Shown here piece after piece: positions 1 to 11,840 of a stretch of DNA of 64,000 nucleotides. The DNA is taken from positions 24,571,931 to 24,635,930 of the forward strand of contig JAAALK010000286.1 of the NCBI GenBank assembly GCA_019279435.1, read 5' to 3'. Positions within the stretch are counted from its first letter, which is position 1. Each line of letters starts with the position of its first letter. A program made the translations under genes and the position numbers. The notes beneath the pieces were generated by a model. That model made no database searches and was not told the DNA's origin. It saw nothing but the letters and a program-made list of their open reading frames with translations. Origin of the DNA: Zizania palustris. Taxonomy: Eukaryota > Streptophyta > Magnoliopsida > Poales > Poaceae.

Positions 1-505
1 CCTTTCGTAGAAGGTTTGCTACACCACTAGAAAAACTTCTTCGAGCTAATGCCCTTAGACCATTGCCACCAACATGCTCATATATGCCACCCTCTCCTTT
101 ACTTGTCTTCTATTGTCAACCTCCATTCTAGATGTTGTCATAGTAGCTTCCATCTGCTCCTCCTTAACGTTGCCACTGGTGAGATCTTGAAGGTTAATAT
201 ATCTTCGACAGTATCAATCATCTATAGTAGCCTCTTCTCTTCTCTCATCAATTTCTTATCTCTCCATGTCGATGTTCTTGTAGTAATTCTATCGAACTCA
301 CGATGAATAAAATCACACGCATTGGGTGATACATTGTTGCAATGTGTTACCTATGTACCCGTCCTGTTAAGAGTTGCTTCAACCATGTGGTGCCTCCATC
401 TTTCTTCACCATATATGTCAATATTTGCACCTCCACCCTAGATACATACATGTGACATGCTCCCAATAATATCATTAGACATCTTCACTTACTTAGGCTT
501 ACTTA
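1..505. other. intergenic, nothing recognised
   Basis: AT-rich sequence with only short chance reading frames on either strand. I see no conserved protein motif, no RNA gene and no clear repeat terminus. Confidence 0.4.
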
Positions 506-794
506 GGCCTTGTTTGGATTCCACTAACTAATTGTTAGTAGCTAATTTTTAGTCTTAGTTCATCCAAACAACCCAACTAATTACTAAACTAATTGTTAGT
601 TTATGGGCCAACTAATGGTTAGCCATTAGTCCACAAAAGTGAACTAATGGGAGCTAATAGGAGGCCTTTACTTCTTTTTCAGGTATTAGTCCAAAGTATG
701 CAAACAAGTGAGATCTAATTTTAAACCAACTAATTATTACCTAACTAATAATTAGTTTTAGCTAACAATTAGTTTTAGTCCATCCAAACGGACC
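506..794. mobile_element. MITE with GGCC..TTTGGAT inverted ends
   Basis: The left end reads GGCCTTGTTTGGAT. The right end, reverse complemented, reads GGTCCGTTTGGATGG, so the two are imperfect terminal inverted repeats. The inside is non-coding and built from repeats of CTAATTATTAG/TTAGTTTTAG type, as in many grass MITEs with GGCCTTGTTTGG termini. The flanks carry TTA on the left and ATTA on the right, which would fit a 3-bp PIF/Harbinger target site, but the edge is not sharp enough to assign a superfamily. Confidence 0.6.
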
Positions 795-2094
795 ATTACA
801 ATGACGTCAAAACTCATTGCCTATAAATATGAAATGAATTTATATTACAATTATATAAAATGGTGACAAATATACACTGTTTGCTCCAGACAATTACATA
901 AATACAGACAAATATATACTCTATTTACTTTAGATATTTAAATAAACTATTGATAAATAGGTATACCGAGCGTAGCCGAGCTATAATGTGCAGAAGCAGA
1001 CAACTACTAATCAATGCCCTCTCACTTCCTTTGCTCGGTGGCGAGCTAATTGCTTAAATGTGAAGTGATTCTCCCTGCTTCCCTGACACCGTTTATATAC
1101 CACTCATTTGAGAAGAAGAAACTCATAATCCTACGTACATGTGAATAACTTATTAATAAGTCCTATGACTCAACAAGACAAGTACATGTGAATCAAAATA
1201 CCAGAGAAAATAATCCTAGGTGCATCTCAATAACTTACTAATAAGTCTTGTGAGTCAACAAGATGAGTGAATCTAAATAAACATACCAGGAGCAAATAAT
1301 CCCACGTCCACGTGAATCAACGGAACAAATCTTCTGACCCAACAATACGAGTGTTTGTAAATCCAACACTCACGAAGCATGAAATTTTATTTGATTATAC
1401 ATATGACATTAATACAAGACCACTGCATTCAAAGAATCAAACAATAACGAGTGAAGATGATTAGAAAGTGGATTCGGTTCATAATTTTGTGACAGTTCAA
1501 TATTTTTGAAAACTATTTCCACCGTAAATCATATTAACTCACCTACCCTCCTTTCAAAAAAAAATCAACTCACCTACTATTTTAGGAATTTTTTCAATTT
1601 AAAATTTAAAAGAATACGGTCGGTATACAGCCTGCCGCTCGCTCGCCAATGAACAAGGCCATCTACAGCTTCATCTCCACTGGCTCTCTCGTCGAGTGAG
1701 CCATGTCTTACCAGTTACTAGTCTCGCCATGATGATCAACATAAAAATTTCACAAGTGGCACGTAACTATCTAAAGATTTCACCTGATGGATGTATGGTC
1801 ACAATGAAAATTTGCCAAGAAACCAAATCAAATTGCTTCTTGCAAACCAGCAAGAACATCAGTAGTGAATACATGAAAAGGGTGCAGTGCCAGTCTTCAA
1901 GATGGTAAGTTCACACCCAGCAGATACTACTGTTTCATTCTTCTCCAACAAATTTCTAAGCGAAACACACATCTGGGGTTGGTTATTGAATATATCTTCT
2001 CCAATCTCGATCGATGGATCACCAAACGGAGTAAAAGCAAAAGAAGTTCATGAGAAAAAGTACAGCAGGGAGATGATCAGATGGCCAAATGAGA
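795..2094. other. intergenic and GDH 3' flank
   Basis: AT-rich DNA. The last few hundred bases before 2095 must hold the 3' UTR and polyadenylation region of the minus-strand GDH gene, but I cannot place the cleavage site. Tandem-like variants of AATAACTTA.TAATAAGTC occur at 1145-1260. Nothing else is supported. Confidence 0.35.
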
Positions 2095-5000
2095 TCATGC
2101 TTCCCATCCTCTGAGGACGGTGGCGCGGGCGACGCGGTTGACGCCAAGGGTGAAGGCGCCCATGCGGAGATCGCAGTGGTGGCTCCTGCACATCTTCACA
2201 TCTCTGAACCCGCGCGTCATGTACGTCCTCAGCTCGGAGTTCACCTTCTCCTCATCCCACATGAACCCTTGGATGTTCTGAAGAAACCACAAGAATAGCA
2301 GCAGCAGCAGCATGCATGCATCTTAGTCTTGTTTAATCTGGCTGTCTTACAGTTACACACTTACATTGTTCTGAACAAAGCACAAAGAGATTGTGCAGCA
2401 GCTGAGGGTGGAGAAGTGACTGACCTGAACCCACTCGAAGTAGCTCACCGTGACGCCGCCAGAGTTCGCGAGGATGTCCGGCAGAATGAGGACGCCTTTC
2501 TTGGACAGGATCTGCAGAATGAATTCAGAGAGAACATTTCAAGCAATTGTACATTTTGTCACGGTCGGAGTGTCAATGTGCCAGATGCTGTGAAATGTGG
2601 CTTGCCTCATCTGCCTCAGGGTCTGTGGGGTGGTTTGCAGCCTCAATGATGTATTTCGCTTTTATGTCATTTGCATTGTCCCTAGAAAACCATGGTGAAG
2701 ATTAATCACCGTTTGCATGTGCAGAAGTAAGAACATAACAGTCGAGAGAAATGAGATTGAGTGCTACTGTAAGGATGAAACAGGCTGCAGTGAGGAAGAA
2801 GAGTACTTGTTTATCACTCCACCCAGTGCTGCCGGGATAAGGACGTCGCATTCTTCAGTGAGCAATGAGCGTGGATCAATTGCATCTCCTCCGTCAAAGC
2901 CCTTGATCCCACGATTCTCTGATGAGTGCTTCATTATCTTGGGAATGTCAAGCCCATTGTTGTTCTTGACAGCTCCAGTAACATCACTGATAGCAATCAC
3001 CTTGCCACCAGCTTCTGTGATCAGCTGAGCAGCCCAAGAACCAACATTACCAAATCCCTGAAAAGCCAATCAAGCCACTAATTGGTCATCTGTTACAGAC
3101 AGACTTTCAAAACAAAATGTTCAGCTTCCCTATTTTGTAAGACCCACGGAAATAAACATAAAGAAGAGGCAATGCTAAGCCTTTATTATAAATTTCCTGT
3201 TGTAATGGTGAGGTTCAAAATTTACTGAGTCCGCATAGCTCTTTTCCAGAAATTCTTTTGATTTGAGTACTCCTTGCTTTAAATCGTGCAAATTCGTGTG
3301 AGCCATGATGATTCTGTGCTTTGGTACCTGCTGCAACAAGTGCAACTGCACCCCGCTTAACATGATGAAATTGTTTGGAGAGCCACGAAAAGCCTTCGAT
3401 TCCCTAGTCATCCTTGTGCACTGAATGGTTTGGGAGGAACGCAATGCCAGGATTTCTCAGTCAGAATCGGCTCCTGTAACAGAAGTGGCCCAACGAATAC
3501 AAGAAAGAGTTCATGGACATAGAAATCAGCAGGCTTCTTCTATGTAACCGGCAATGCGGAGGATATCACTTGACGTCCTGTTAGCTACCTGATGTTGCTA
3601 GTTGAAGTAGTTGGTTGGGTTGTGTTAGCTAGGTCATTTAGCTGGCTGCTAGCTGAGAGGGCTTATCACCTTTGATGCTAGCCATTTCATCTTTGTACCC
3701 ATTTTTATCTCCTTAATAAAATTTTAAAACTCCAAACTCAGTTACCAAACACATTTTTTACCTGTATTACAAAACGATGGCCAGCAATGCTCTTCCCATG
3801 CTCTGCAAGCAAGGCTTCAGTAGCAAACAGAACTCCTCTTCCAGTTGCTGCATCTCTTCCCAGTGATCCTCCAAGATCCTGTGTTGAGCATAAAATTCAT
3901 GAACAAATCACAAGTGCGAGGTAATGATAAAACATTTTTTCCCTGAAGAATCAAATACTAGAACTTCCATCTGAATAACTATTCTGTACACTAAGCATCA
4001 TATTAGTGTTGCAGCCTATCCAAAGGACCGCGCTTGGCGATTTTTATCATGAAATTCCCACATGATATCATGCATTTTTATGGAAGCATCATTCTCATCA
4101 CATGATAAAGATTGTTGGGCAGATACTTACAACAGGTTTTCCGGTCACCACAGCAGGTGAATAACCGTGGAACTTTGAATACTCATCAAGTATCCAAGCC
4201 ATTGTCTACACCGCGGCACCGCACAATAAAAAAGCCACATCAGATTAAACATATGCATATGACTAATTCTCAGCAAAGTCTCACATCAAAGGATATACAA
4301 AGGAAAATAACCTGAGAGTTGGTTCCCATGTCTGGAGCTGGAACATCAGTATGAATGCCAATTAAGTCATGGATTTTTTGGGTGAAAACTCGGGTAAGTC
4401 TCTCGAGCTCAGAGATGCTGAGTTCTCCAGGGCTGCATCCTATTCCACCTTTAGCTCCTCCATATGGAATATTAGCCACGGCTGTTTTCCATGTCATTAG
4501 TTGTGCCAAGGCATTGACCTCATCAGGATCAACCTGAACAATATGGCAGGCTTGTCACTGCAAGAAATTTCTAAAACCATACCCAATCTTTTTTGTAAAA
4601 TGTTTTTCAAATAGTCTTAAACAAGACAACTGTACATGACCCGCAGTCAATGATCTATAAAAGCAGACAGTTATCCATAATAATCCTGGTTCACAATTCA
4701 TTTCTGACTTGATTTAAGTAGACAGTGCAAACACTTTTCGAACAGTGATTCGTTTGAAATATCTGATAAGGAATCCTGTGTACCACAAAATCCTAAAAGA
4801 AATCAAAATTTATGCTGAAGGACCATTTCAAGTATGGAGAAAGCACAGCTAGAATCAATGCTGACTGCTTGCATTATGAAGAATACACCAACCAATCAAC
4901 ACAAGTTCTCACCTCATGGTGGTATCTGATTCCACCCTTCATGGGTCCCCTAGCATTGTCATGTTGGACCCTAAATCCAACATAAGATGCTAAAGTTCCA

Positions 5001-5301
5001 TCATCTTTTGGAATTGTGCATTCAACCTGCAATAAACCACAAACTTCATGTCACTCGAAACCGGAAGGACTCAGCAAAAACAAAAGCAAGTATTCCAACG
5101 TTTCTCTCATGTTCATCAGGAAACCACGTTTAGCAAGTGAAACTAACGACCGCAGGTTATCAGATTTCAAGAAAACTGCACTAGCATCATCACCTTGATC
5201 TCCCTGAATGGGATTAACAAGCTCTTTTCAAGCTTGGAGTCCAGACCCAGCAACTTAGCCGCCTGCTTGAAGTTCCTGCTTGTTGCGGCCAACGCATTCA
5301 T
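2095..5301 (-). CDS. GDH: NAD(H)-dependent glutamate dehydrogenase, 9 coding exons
   Basis: Mitochondrial glutamate dehydrogenase, interconverting glutamate and 2-oxoglutarate plus ammonium with NAD(H). Exons in transcript order: 5301-5194, 5026-4913, 4533-4312, 4205-4131, 3878-3762, 3057-2807, 2681-2606, 2511-2425, 2277-2095. All junctions keep frame and give 410 residues. The N-terminus MNALAATSRNFKQAAKLLG is the usual plant start and a likely targeting sequence. Visible signatures are PMKGGIRYHHE, the GLFV-dehydrogenase active-site stretch IPYGGAKGGIGCSP with its catalytic lysine, the Rossmann motif GFGNVGSWAA, and the C-terminus RVARATVLRGWEA. Plant GDHs are normally 411 residues; here DVKMCRSHHC seems to lack one codon between K and M. 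The intron after the 2681-2606 exon starts with GC instead of GT. The 5' UTR has a probable intron ending at 5335-5337. The gene looks functional. Whether it is the alpha or beta subunit gene cannot be settled here. Confidence 0.96.
2512..2605 (-). other. GC-AG intron in GDH
   Basis: On the minus strand the upstream exon ends GATGAG and the intron begins GCAAGC; it ends CAG before ATCCTGTCC. The protein reads across as ADE-ILSKK, the expected GDH sequence, so the boundary is fixed by homology. No GT near the junction would keep the frame and the conserved residues. GC-AG introns are spliced by the major spliceosome and are a small minority of plant introns. Confidence 0.85.
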
Positions 5302-5552
5302 CCTGTTCGATGAAATTCCCCTGCAGAGACGCACCTGAAAACGGATCAAGAAGCCTAACGGGATCAGTACAAATCCAAGAAGCCAAATCATGAGAGCTTG
5401 AACAAGCATAAACAACCATACATCTGAACGATTTACTTTTATCTTCCCAGGTGAGCAAATACAACACTGATGGTGGGCAGTGGGCAGCAGCAACGCAAGG
5501 ACTGTAATTAATGTTTTTTTTCAGACTTTGAGTCATTCAGGGCAGGTTGCAC

Positions 5553-5560
5553 TATATATA
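5553..5560 (-). promoter_or_regulatory. TATA box of GDH
   Basis: Read on the minus strand, CCTATATATAGTG lies about 250 bp upstream of the GDH start codon. Transcription would be expected about 30 nt further along, near 5520-5530. This leaves a leader of about 220 nt including the probable leader intron that ends at 5335. Confidence 0.6.
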
Positions 5561-5769
5561 GGCTTAGCTTTGCTCCTTGGTGGACCTTGGTTCCGTTTTT
5601 TTTCAAAGAAAAGTTGAAGCGAATTTTGTTTGAGATAAATACTAACAGCGACAAGATCTTGTTCTTGTCCTGTCACATATCTGACTAGGTTGCAAATTGA
5701 AACTGGCATATTTACCGTATATAGAGCAAACAGGTGAATCACACATTATGAAATATAGAATATAGCACC

Positions 5770-5945
5770 ACCTCTACCTCCCTACGTATTATATAAAATT
5801 TGCAAGTCAAAATTTAATTAATTTTATATAAAAATATACCAACTACTAAAATATCACATTAATTTCATTAAATAAGCTATAAAACATGTTTTAATAAAAT
5901 ATTTATTAGATATTATAGATGTTAACATGACAATACTCTACTTTA
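5770..5945. repeat. Stowaway/mariner-type internal fragment
   Basis: The stretch with ATTTTATATAAAAATATACC, then ATTAATTTCATTAAATAAGC and GATATTATAGATGTTAACAT matches, with divergence, the segment at 7060-7225. It has the composition of the internal part of grass Stowaway/mariner elements. A CTCCCTAC start near 5779 could be a worn terminal repeat; the other end is not clear. Confidence 0.45.
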
Positions 5946-6431
5946 TATATGAACCAATCCAAGCTCCTAATAAGAAACAAGTGTTAGGATCTGATATCTT
6001 CCATGGATATGATCAAGGTCTAGTCAGCAGCACAAAAGGTCAATACTGCTTGAATTCCGGTCGCTGGAGCATATCCAGCATTTCAGCCATAAACCAATGA
6101 AAAAATAATAATGTTCAGATAGTCTCTCCTGCAATTCAGTATAAATCACCGTGCAATCTGCCGTATTGTATTGCGATTGCTGATTCGCTGACGATGAACA
6201 AGGCACATGTGATCCTACGTATGAATGTATGATAATTTTCAGAAACTTCAGGTCATGCCGCCAACGAGTTCCATGCTGCTATGAACACGGGACATTTCCT
6301 CTACGAAGTTTCAGAAACGTCGCCGACGACGAGCGAGTTGCAGAATCACATGGCTAACTCAGATGTGATTCAGGGTAACGATGAGTTTTAGACCCACTGT
6401 TTTGAAATGTTAATCCCTCCTTTATTATGTA

Positions 6432-7050
6432 CTCCCTTTCCTCCAATTTTGTTATGTTTATAAGGCTAGTACCAAGCTATAGCTCTTAGATGGTATTCTA
6501 TCTTGCCATGCCAACAAAAAGAAACTATACTTTCAACCCTAATTTAGCGTCGACAAACAGTAAATTTTGTATAACTCTCTTATTTCTTTCTCTACCTCTC
6601 ATCCAATTATTTTCCATCTTTGTTGATATTATGATAATATGGTGTCTTAGTTTAGTTTTTGATATGGTTTCTTCACTTTCTATTATATTCATTATATTCA
6701 TTGATTAATTTTCTTGTCACATCAGATTTTTTTTCAATGTACTAACCTATTAAATGTCCAAGACAACATTCTATATGGAAGGTTAGAACTACTCTAAAGG
6801 TCTGAAACCGAGATGAAACCGAGACCAAGAAATATCTTCAAATACCGCACCCATTAGTCTTTCCATCTTCTAGAACATCAGCCAAAAATCTATTCAAAAA
6901 GAAGTAGTACTAGTTTTTGGGCATGTATAAAATGGTGTGCGGCTTGAAACCTGAATATTTATAAATATATTGATAAGTTGATGGACTAATACACATGTTA
7001 AATTTAAATAATTTTTTTGTTAGTCACAAATCAAAATAGGAAGGAGGGAG
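6432..7050. mobile_element. Stowaway-like element with TA target site
   Basis: The left end is CTCCCTTTCCTCCAATTTTG and the right end, reverse complemented, is CTCCCTCCTTCCTATTTTGA, both matching the Stowaway terminal consensus CTCCCTCCGT. Both are flanked by TA (6430-6431 and 7051-7052). At 619 bp it is long for a Stowaway MITE, so it may hold a second insertion or join two elements. It has no coding capacity. Confidence 0.6.
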
Positions 7051-7059
7051 TATTAATTA

Positions 7060-7225
7060 AACTCATTTGATTTTTATGGTCAAACTTATCTTACTTGATC
7101 AATTTTATAGAAAATATACTAATAATTATAACATCAAATTAGTTTCAATAAATAAATAGTAAAATATGTATGAACAATATTTATTTGATATTATAAATGT
7201 TAATATATCTTTATTTAAACTTTGA
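7060..7225. repeat. Stowaway/mariner-type fragment, second copy
   Basis: Contains TTGATTTTTATGGTCAAACT, TTTTATAGAAAATATACTAA and ATTTGATATTATAAATGTTA in the same order as at 5770-5945. This is the typical internal sequence of grass mariner-derived elements. It lies just outside the right end of the 6432-7050 element. Confidence 0.45.
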
Positions 7226-7375
7226 TGAGGACATCCTTACCAATGATACAACCATATATGAATACCAAGATCCAATTATTCGAGTTCGAGCACGACTATT
7301 AAATCTTTAGGTCAACTCGTTTCTAAGTATCTTAGTCTATTATCTTGGGAATAAATTACTATCTAATATTATTAT

Positions 7376-8120
7376 TATTGTTAGGAAACATGGAGATGGT
7401 GAAAATCACTTGGAGATAAACAAAGAGTTGGAGAAGAACGAGGAAGGATGTCCAAGCCAATTTAAGAGTCCAATCCAACTACAATTCGTGTCCAACTCGG
7501 ATTCAAGGAGAAGCGTGCACTAAAATCATCACCCAGGCCGTATACGGACTCCGTTTTTGACGTTCCACCCAGCCACGGAAAGATAACTTAATAATATTTC
7601 CAATGCCACCGGTTTCATCTCAAAATTCGTTATAGATCAACAGGAATCGTCAAAACAAGATAGAGTCCAGAATCCGTCAGCATGTTGTTTTTTGCGTTAC
7701 TAAGCCTTTGGGCCGTATATCCAGTTGAGCCCATTAGGGGTGCATTCCAAACTACTATATAAGGTGTTTCTACAGCCATCTAGAGTTTTTGGTTTTAGTT
7801 TACACGTTGCTTTGATAGCCGCCGCTTCGCTGGATTTGTAAGTGAACCCCAATTCGCAGATTCCAATAGAATTTTCAATTCGATTGCGTTTTCTACGTTC
7901 TTGCTTGTGTTCTTCGATTCGTAGGCAAGGATTAGCCTTTTTGGCGAGGTCAATCAGGCTGTGCTTGGTTGATAATCAACGGAGCAGTGGTGTAGGGATT
8001 GCAAGGGTCGATCTCGTTGATCAGAAGCCGGATCGTCAACATCGAGTTATCCACAAATCATTGTTTATCCCCCACCTGACGGAAGATCGGGCACCCGTGC
8101 GCATCAAACTTTGCCAAATT
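7376..8120 (+). repeat. LTR-like retroelement remnant
   Basis: Begins near TGTTAGGAAACATGG and has a good core promoter, ACTATATAAGG at 7754-7764. A CT- and G-rich transcribed-looking stretch follows, including GTCGATCTCGTTGATCAGAAG. There is no protein-coding similarity. The profile of a TATA box in mid-element with a leader-like 3' half fits an LTR, but I cannot find a primer-binding site or matched target duplications, so the borders are approximate. Confidence 0.3.
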
Positions 8121-9400
8121 ATAGAAACTTAACTTTAGAAAGTCAAAAAACATACGGGTAGTTGTTAGCACAAAAGACAACATAAATACATAAAACAAAT
8201 ATTAATCACAAGTAACACATTAATAAATTTTAATTTTGCAGTCATATTAAGACATAGATTAAACCTATGTTAGGGCACAGGGTCACAAAGATCAGAGCGA
8301 CAGGTGAATAATATGCCCATATATGTCCACTACTGCCCAGTGATGTATGATGGCAAAAAGGCACATGACTAGGTTAGGCACTGCAGATAAATATAACCAT
8401 TAGAATACTTTATGAGCTTTGTCACCATTATTATAGGATAAGGAGGAATTAGCTTCACTAAATTGGACGCATGTTCTGAGAAATGAAATTGAAAATATTC
8501 TGAATTTTTGCTCCCACTGCTGCAAGGCCGTTGCATTAGAAAGACAAAAAATTGTCCGGCAAATTTGTGTGAAAAAACCGGTTTACTTGCTCACACTCAA
8601 CAGACTAAGAATATCTTGGTGTTTTAAGGCCTGCATTATAATTATCCTCATGCATTAAGATGTGTTGGAACATGTCCGACCAAGATATACCCAATATATT
8701 TTCTATCCTTGTTTTCACATATTTTAGGTATAAGAGATCCTCAAACCCCTTTTTATTATCTTTACTTCTAGGTAGCGACTCTTATTCTCTATCTGCTCTA
8801 GCTCTCCTTCTATGATACAAGAAAGCGAAATAAAAAGAGAGAAAGATATGATAAATAGTGTTTACCATCAGTAATATATAAAAGTAAAGTATAAAAAATA
8901 AGATATTACAAGTTTATTAGAGAAACAAGAACATTTAGAGAATAAATTATATTATCAAGATTCTCTACATAAATTTTAGACATCTCTTAAAGAGTTAAAA
9001 GCAATGAGATCATCTTACGTCGGCCTTCCTCGACATTAAAGGACAATCGCGATCCTAGTCAGGGCAGGACAACAGTGTTACAACGGGGCTTCACAACTGC
9101 TGGGGCAGGGTGAGGTGGTGTCTAGCGGTCAGGCGAGGCTGCACGACTGCTGATGGGTAGGGCAAGCGATGTCTAGCAGCCGAGGAGGGGCAGTGTCCTT
9201 TGTCTAGGGAATCAGCTAGCAGGACGGACGACTGTGTCGGCCAAGACGAGCGGTGTAGCGCGTGGCCTGTGCATCATCAGTTTCCAATAGAATGATTGAG
9301 ATTATGACTGCCTTATAAAGCTCAACGTTAGAAGGATCTCGTTCCCTCCTAAACATAGTCTTTTAAGCTTACCATGGAACAAAACAAACTACATATATAA
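8121..9400. other. intergenic, nothing recognised
   Basis: AT-rich with a G+C-rich island at 9010-9290 that repeats short phrases such as GTGTCTAGCGG, CACGACTGCTG and GGGCAGG. It has no open frame of interest. It could be a decayed gene or element fragment. Confidence 0.35.
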
Positions 9401-9665
9401 GAGCATCTCTAAGAAATACTTTTAAAATCAAGTCCCTATATCATTTTTGGAGATTGTAATTGTAGATTTTATTCTCTATTTGTATGATTTTCTCCAAAAG
9501 AAGCTCTATATTGTATATTGGAAAGAGATATTGGTTCTCTATACAAGTGAGGATTTATTCCATAAATATTGAAAATACTTTATTTTAGGAAACTAGATAA
9601 AGTATCTATTGGAGTTATATATTTACGTATAAAAAATTCTTTTCAAAGTTCTTTTGTAGATGCTC
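9401..9665. mobile_element. Tourist-like MITE with TAA target duplication
   Basis: Left terminus GAGCATCTCTAAGAAATAC; right terminus reverse complemented GAGCATCTACAAAAGAAC. Exact TAA lies on both sides (9398-9400 and 9666-9668). A 3-bp TAA target site and GAGCATCT ends are typical of PIF/Harbinger (Tourist) MITEs of grasses. The 265-bp interior is AT-rich and non-coding. Confidence 0.75.
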
Positions 9666-9868
9666 TAACAATTCAAATCTGAATTCGCATGAGAAAAAAA
9701 CTGGAATTTTTACCTACTCAAGCCCCAATACTTCAGAAAAAACATACAGTTCTTAAAGAAGGAGAAGATGAAGCTTGTCTTACACTTCGAATTCGGAGTG
9801 AAGCAAGGAAGAGATCGATCGAAACCTTCGTCGTCGTAGCTGCAGCAGGCAGAGAGCATCACGAGGGG

Positions 9869-9876
9869 TTTTTATA
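9869..9876 (-). promoter_or_regulatory. promoter-like TATAAAAA without a recognisable gene
   Basis: On the minus strand CAGCTATAAAAACCCCTCG is followed by CTCTGCCTGCTGCAGC and a pyrimidine-rich GATCGATCTCTTCC stretch, which resembles a plant core promoter and 5' UTR. No coding exon that I recognise follows to the left, where the 9401-9665 MITE intervenes. It may be a promoter fragment left by an element or a lost gene. Confidence 0.3.
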
Positions 9877-10329
9877 GCTGAAAGTATGATGGCTGTGTGG
9901 AATATCTTTGGCTGGATCATATAAAGATATGGGAGAATTGGAATCAATAAAAGACTACTTAATCATCCAAGGAGTCTGATGGTTTAGAGAATTTGGGCGA
10001 TGACGCCGGGGCGACGGTTGGCAATTGGATCCGCATATGATCCCAATTGTTTTGGGTTGGTCGCATCTCATTCTGTTTGCATTCCATGTTATTCCAAGGC
10101 CGAAGGGCATAAGTCCACTCCTCTTTAAATCTTACTTCTCTTTATTTGATTAACTTTTTTAAAAAATAAATGGTATCTACAATATCTGATAAATACCATA
10201 TTGAAACATGTTTAATATTTTGTTTTAGATTTAATGAGATGTTATAGTTGTTGATGTATTTTTTTATAAAATTAATCAAATTTATGGAAGTTTGTCTGTT
10301 ATTTTTTGAAATTACTCGGTCTCTAGCGT

Positions 10330-10980
10330 ACAATCTATATTTCTATTTTCCTTAATATCGTAGGTTTATGATTTCATGCACTTGCAATACGTATTTCAAT
10401 TTAAATCCTAGAAACATAATTAATTGACTAAACATAAGTAACTTCCTTGGAAAAATACTAAGTTTTATGGGATAAGATATGTTGTATTTTAATTGTAGAA
10501 AAAGTTTTAAGTTTAAACGAGGATTTAACCATTGATTTGCTTTCAAACCCAACACATTTTCTTTTTAAATCATAATTCATCATATGAGAATCTGTAGCTT
10601 TCTTAACATCGTACACAATAACTTTCTCAATTTTTTTAATTTTTATCATTGCTTCTATGTATCATATCATAACATCATGACAGATCTTGTATTTTTCAGA
10701 CATCATTTGATTTTTATAATTAAAAAACATTAAACTCAACGTTGCCAATCGAGTGTTGTAACCTGGATTTTTCAAAATTTATTTCTATTTAGTTGGTACG
10801 TCCCACAAATGGACTAAAAAATGAATATTATTTTCAACAAATTTTGGTTATTTATTTCATGCACTTGTAGTTTAGATTTGACCTATTTCAATATAAATCC
10901 TACAAAGATACTTAATAAATAAAAAAATAGTAAGCTATGCTGCATTTTGATCGTAGAAAAACTTTCAACTTCAAATGAAA
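10330..10980. repeat. degenerate repeats of an older element, left part
   Basis: Two diverged copies of a unit of roughly 0.45 kb are visible. GCACTTGCAATACG near 10380 matches GCACTTGTAGTTTA near 10860. In each a TTTCAATxTAAATCCTA phrase, then TGTAGAAAAA/CGTAGAAAAA and CCCAACA follow. A third partial copy lies beyond the hAT insertion at 29578-29990, so the hAT element split this array. No coding sequence. Confidence 0.55.
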
Positions 10981-10988
10981 CCCAACAT
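10981..10988. repeat. left target-site duplication of the hAT element
   Basis: CCCAACAT, identical to 29578-29585 directly after the right terminus. hAT transposases generate 8-bp duplications, so this fixes the element borders exactly. Confidence 0.93.
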
Positions 10989-11353
10989 TATAGATGGCCA
11001 TATGGGCCGCCCGGACCAACCCGGCCCAAGCACGGGGTAGCCCAACCGGTTTCATGCTCGGGCCGGCACGGCCTGACTGTCCCATCGTGTCGTGTCGTGC
11101 CAGCCCACGGGCCGAGACCTCAGCCCAGGCACGACACGACTGTGCCTAATATCGTGTCGGGCCAGCCCGAAAGCACGCCAACCCGGAAATTTCGTGCTGG
11201 CGTACGACCCAACACTCCAACAACAACACTTTCAGACGTTTCAGTCTTTTAGAGATTGAAGCACCATGCCAATTGCCAACATGTAAAAATTTGAAGTTTG
11301 TACAACACAACAACATGCAAAATTATGAAGTTTGTACATCACAACACAACATA

Positions 11354-11356
11354 GAA
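11354..11356. repeat. left target-site duplication of the CACTA element
   Basis: GAA immediately before CACTACTAG, matched by GAA at 26452-26454 directly after ..CTAGTAGTG. CACTA transposases make 3-bp duplications. Confidence 0.88.
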
Positions 11357-11387
11357 CACTACTAGAAAATCCCCCCTGTAGATACGC

Positions 11388-11840
11388 TGTAGTAGTAACG
11401 CCATTAAAAGCATCTCTACGTCGACATGTAAAGATGTTTTTTGACACGATTTTAAAAATGTGTCCGATTGTTACGATATTAGACACGCTTATAGTGTTAT
11501 TAGTCATATAAAGATATTTTTTAACACGCTATTGAAGTCGTCTCAAAAGGACACGAAGTTAGACACAATTTAAAGCATCATTATCCCATAGAGACATTGT
11601 AAAGCGTATGAAACATTTGTTTATAGCTAGGTATAGATGTTTTCTAACATGATTTGAAAAACGTAGCGAATTGATACAAAGTATAACATGCTGTCAACCG
11701 CAAAAAAACATGTAGATTAGTTGTAAAGCGTATCAAATAACCATAAAAAAACTGACACGGATATAGACGCGCTTTGAGGTGTCATTATCCTCTTGACACA
11801 GTTTAAAGCGTATCAAAAAATTGTTTATAGCTAGGTATAG
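11388..11840. repeat. left subterminal repeats of the CACTA element
   Basis: Carries scattered copies of GACACG and AAAGCGTATC-type words, e.g. 11601-11610, 11725-11734 and 11805-11814. The matching form AAAGCGTGTC occurs in the right subterminal zone at 26364-26373 and 26396-26405. In En/Spm such short subterminal repeats in both orientations bind the TNPA protein; by analogy these are candidate binding sites. Confidence 0.6.

Noticed and set aside
1630..1706. Short plus-strand frame MNKAIYSFISTGSLVE near 1649
   Set aside because: Only 16 codons with no recognised homology and no splice-supported neighbours; it may be chance.
3175..3444. 89-aa minus-strand frame inside a GDH intron
   Set aside because: It lies wholly in the intron between the 3878-3762 and 3057-2807 exons and shows no motif; GDH splicing explains the flanks.
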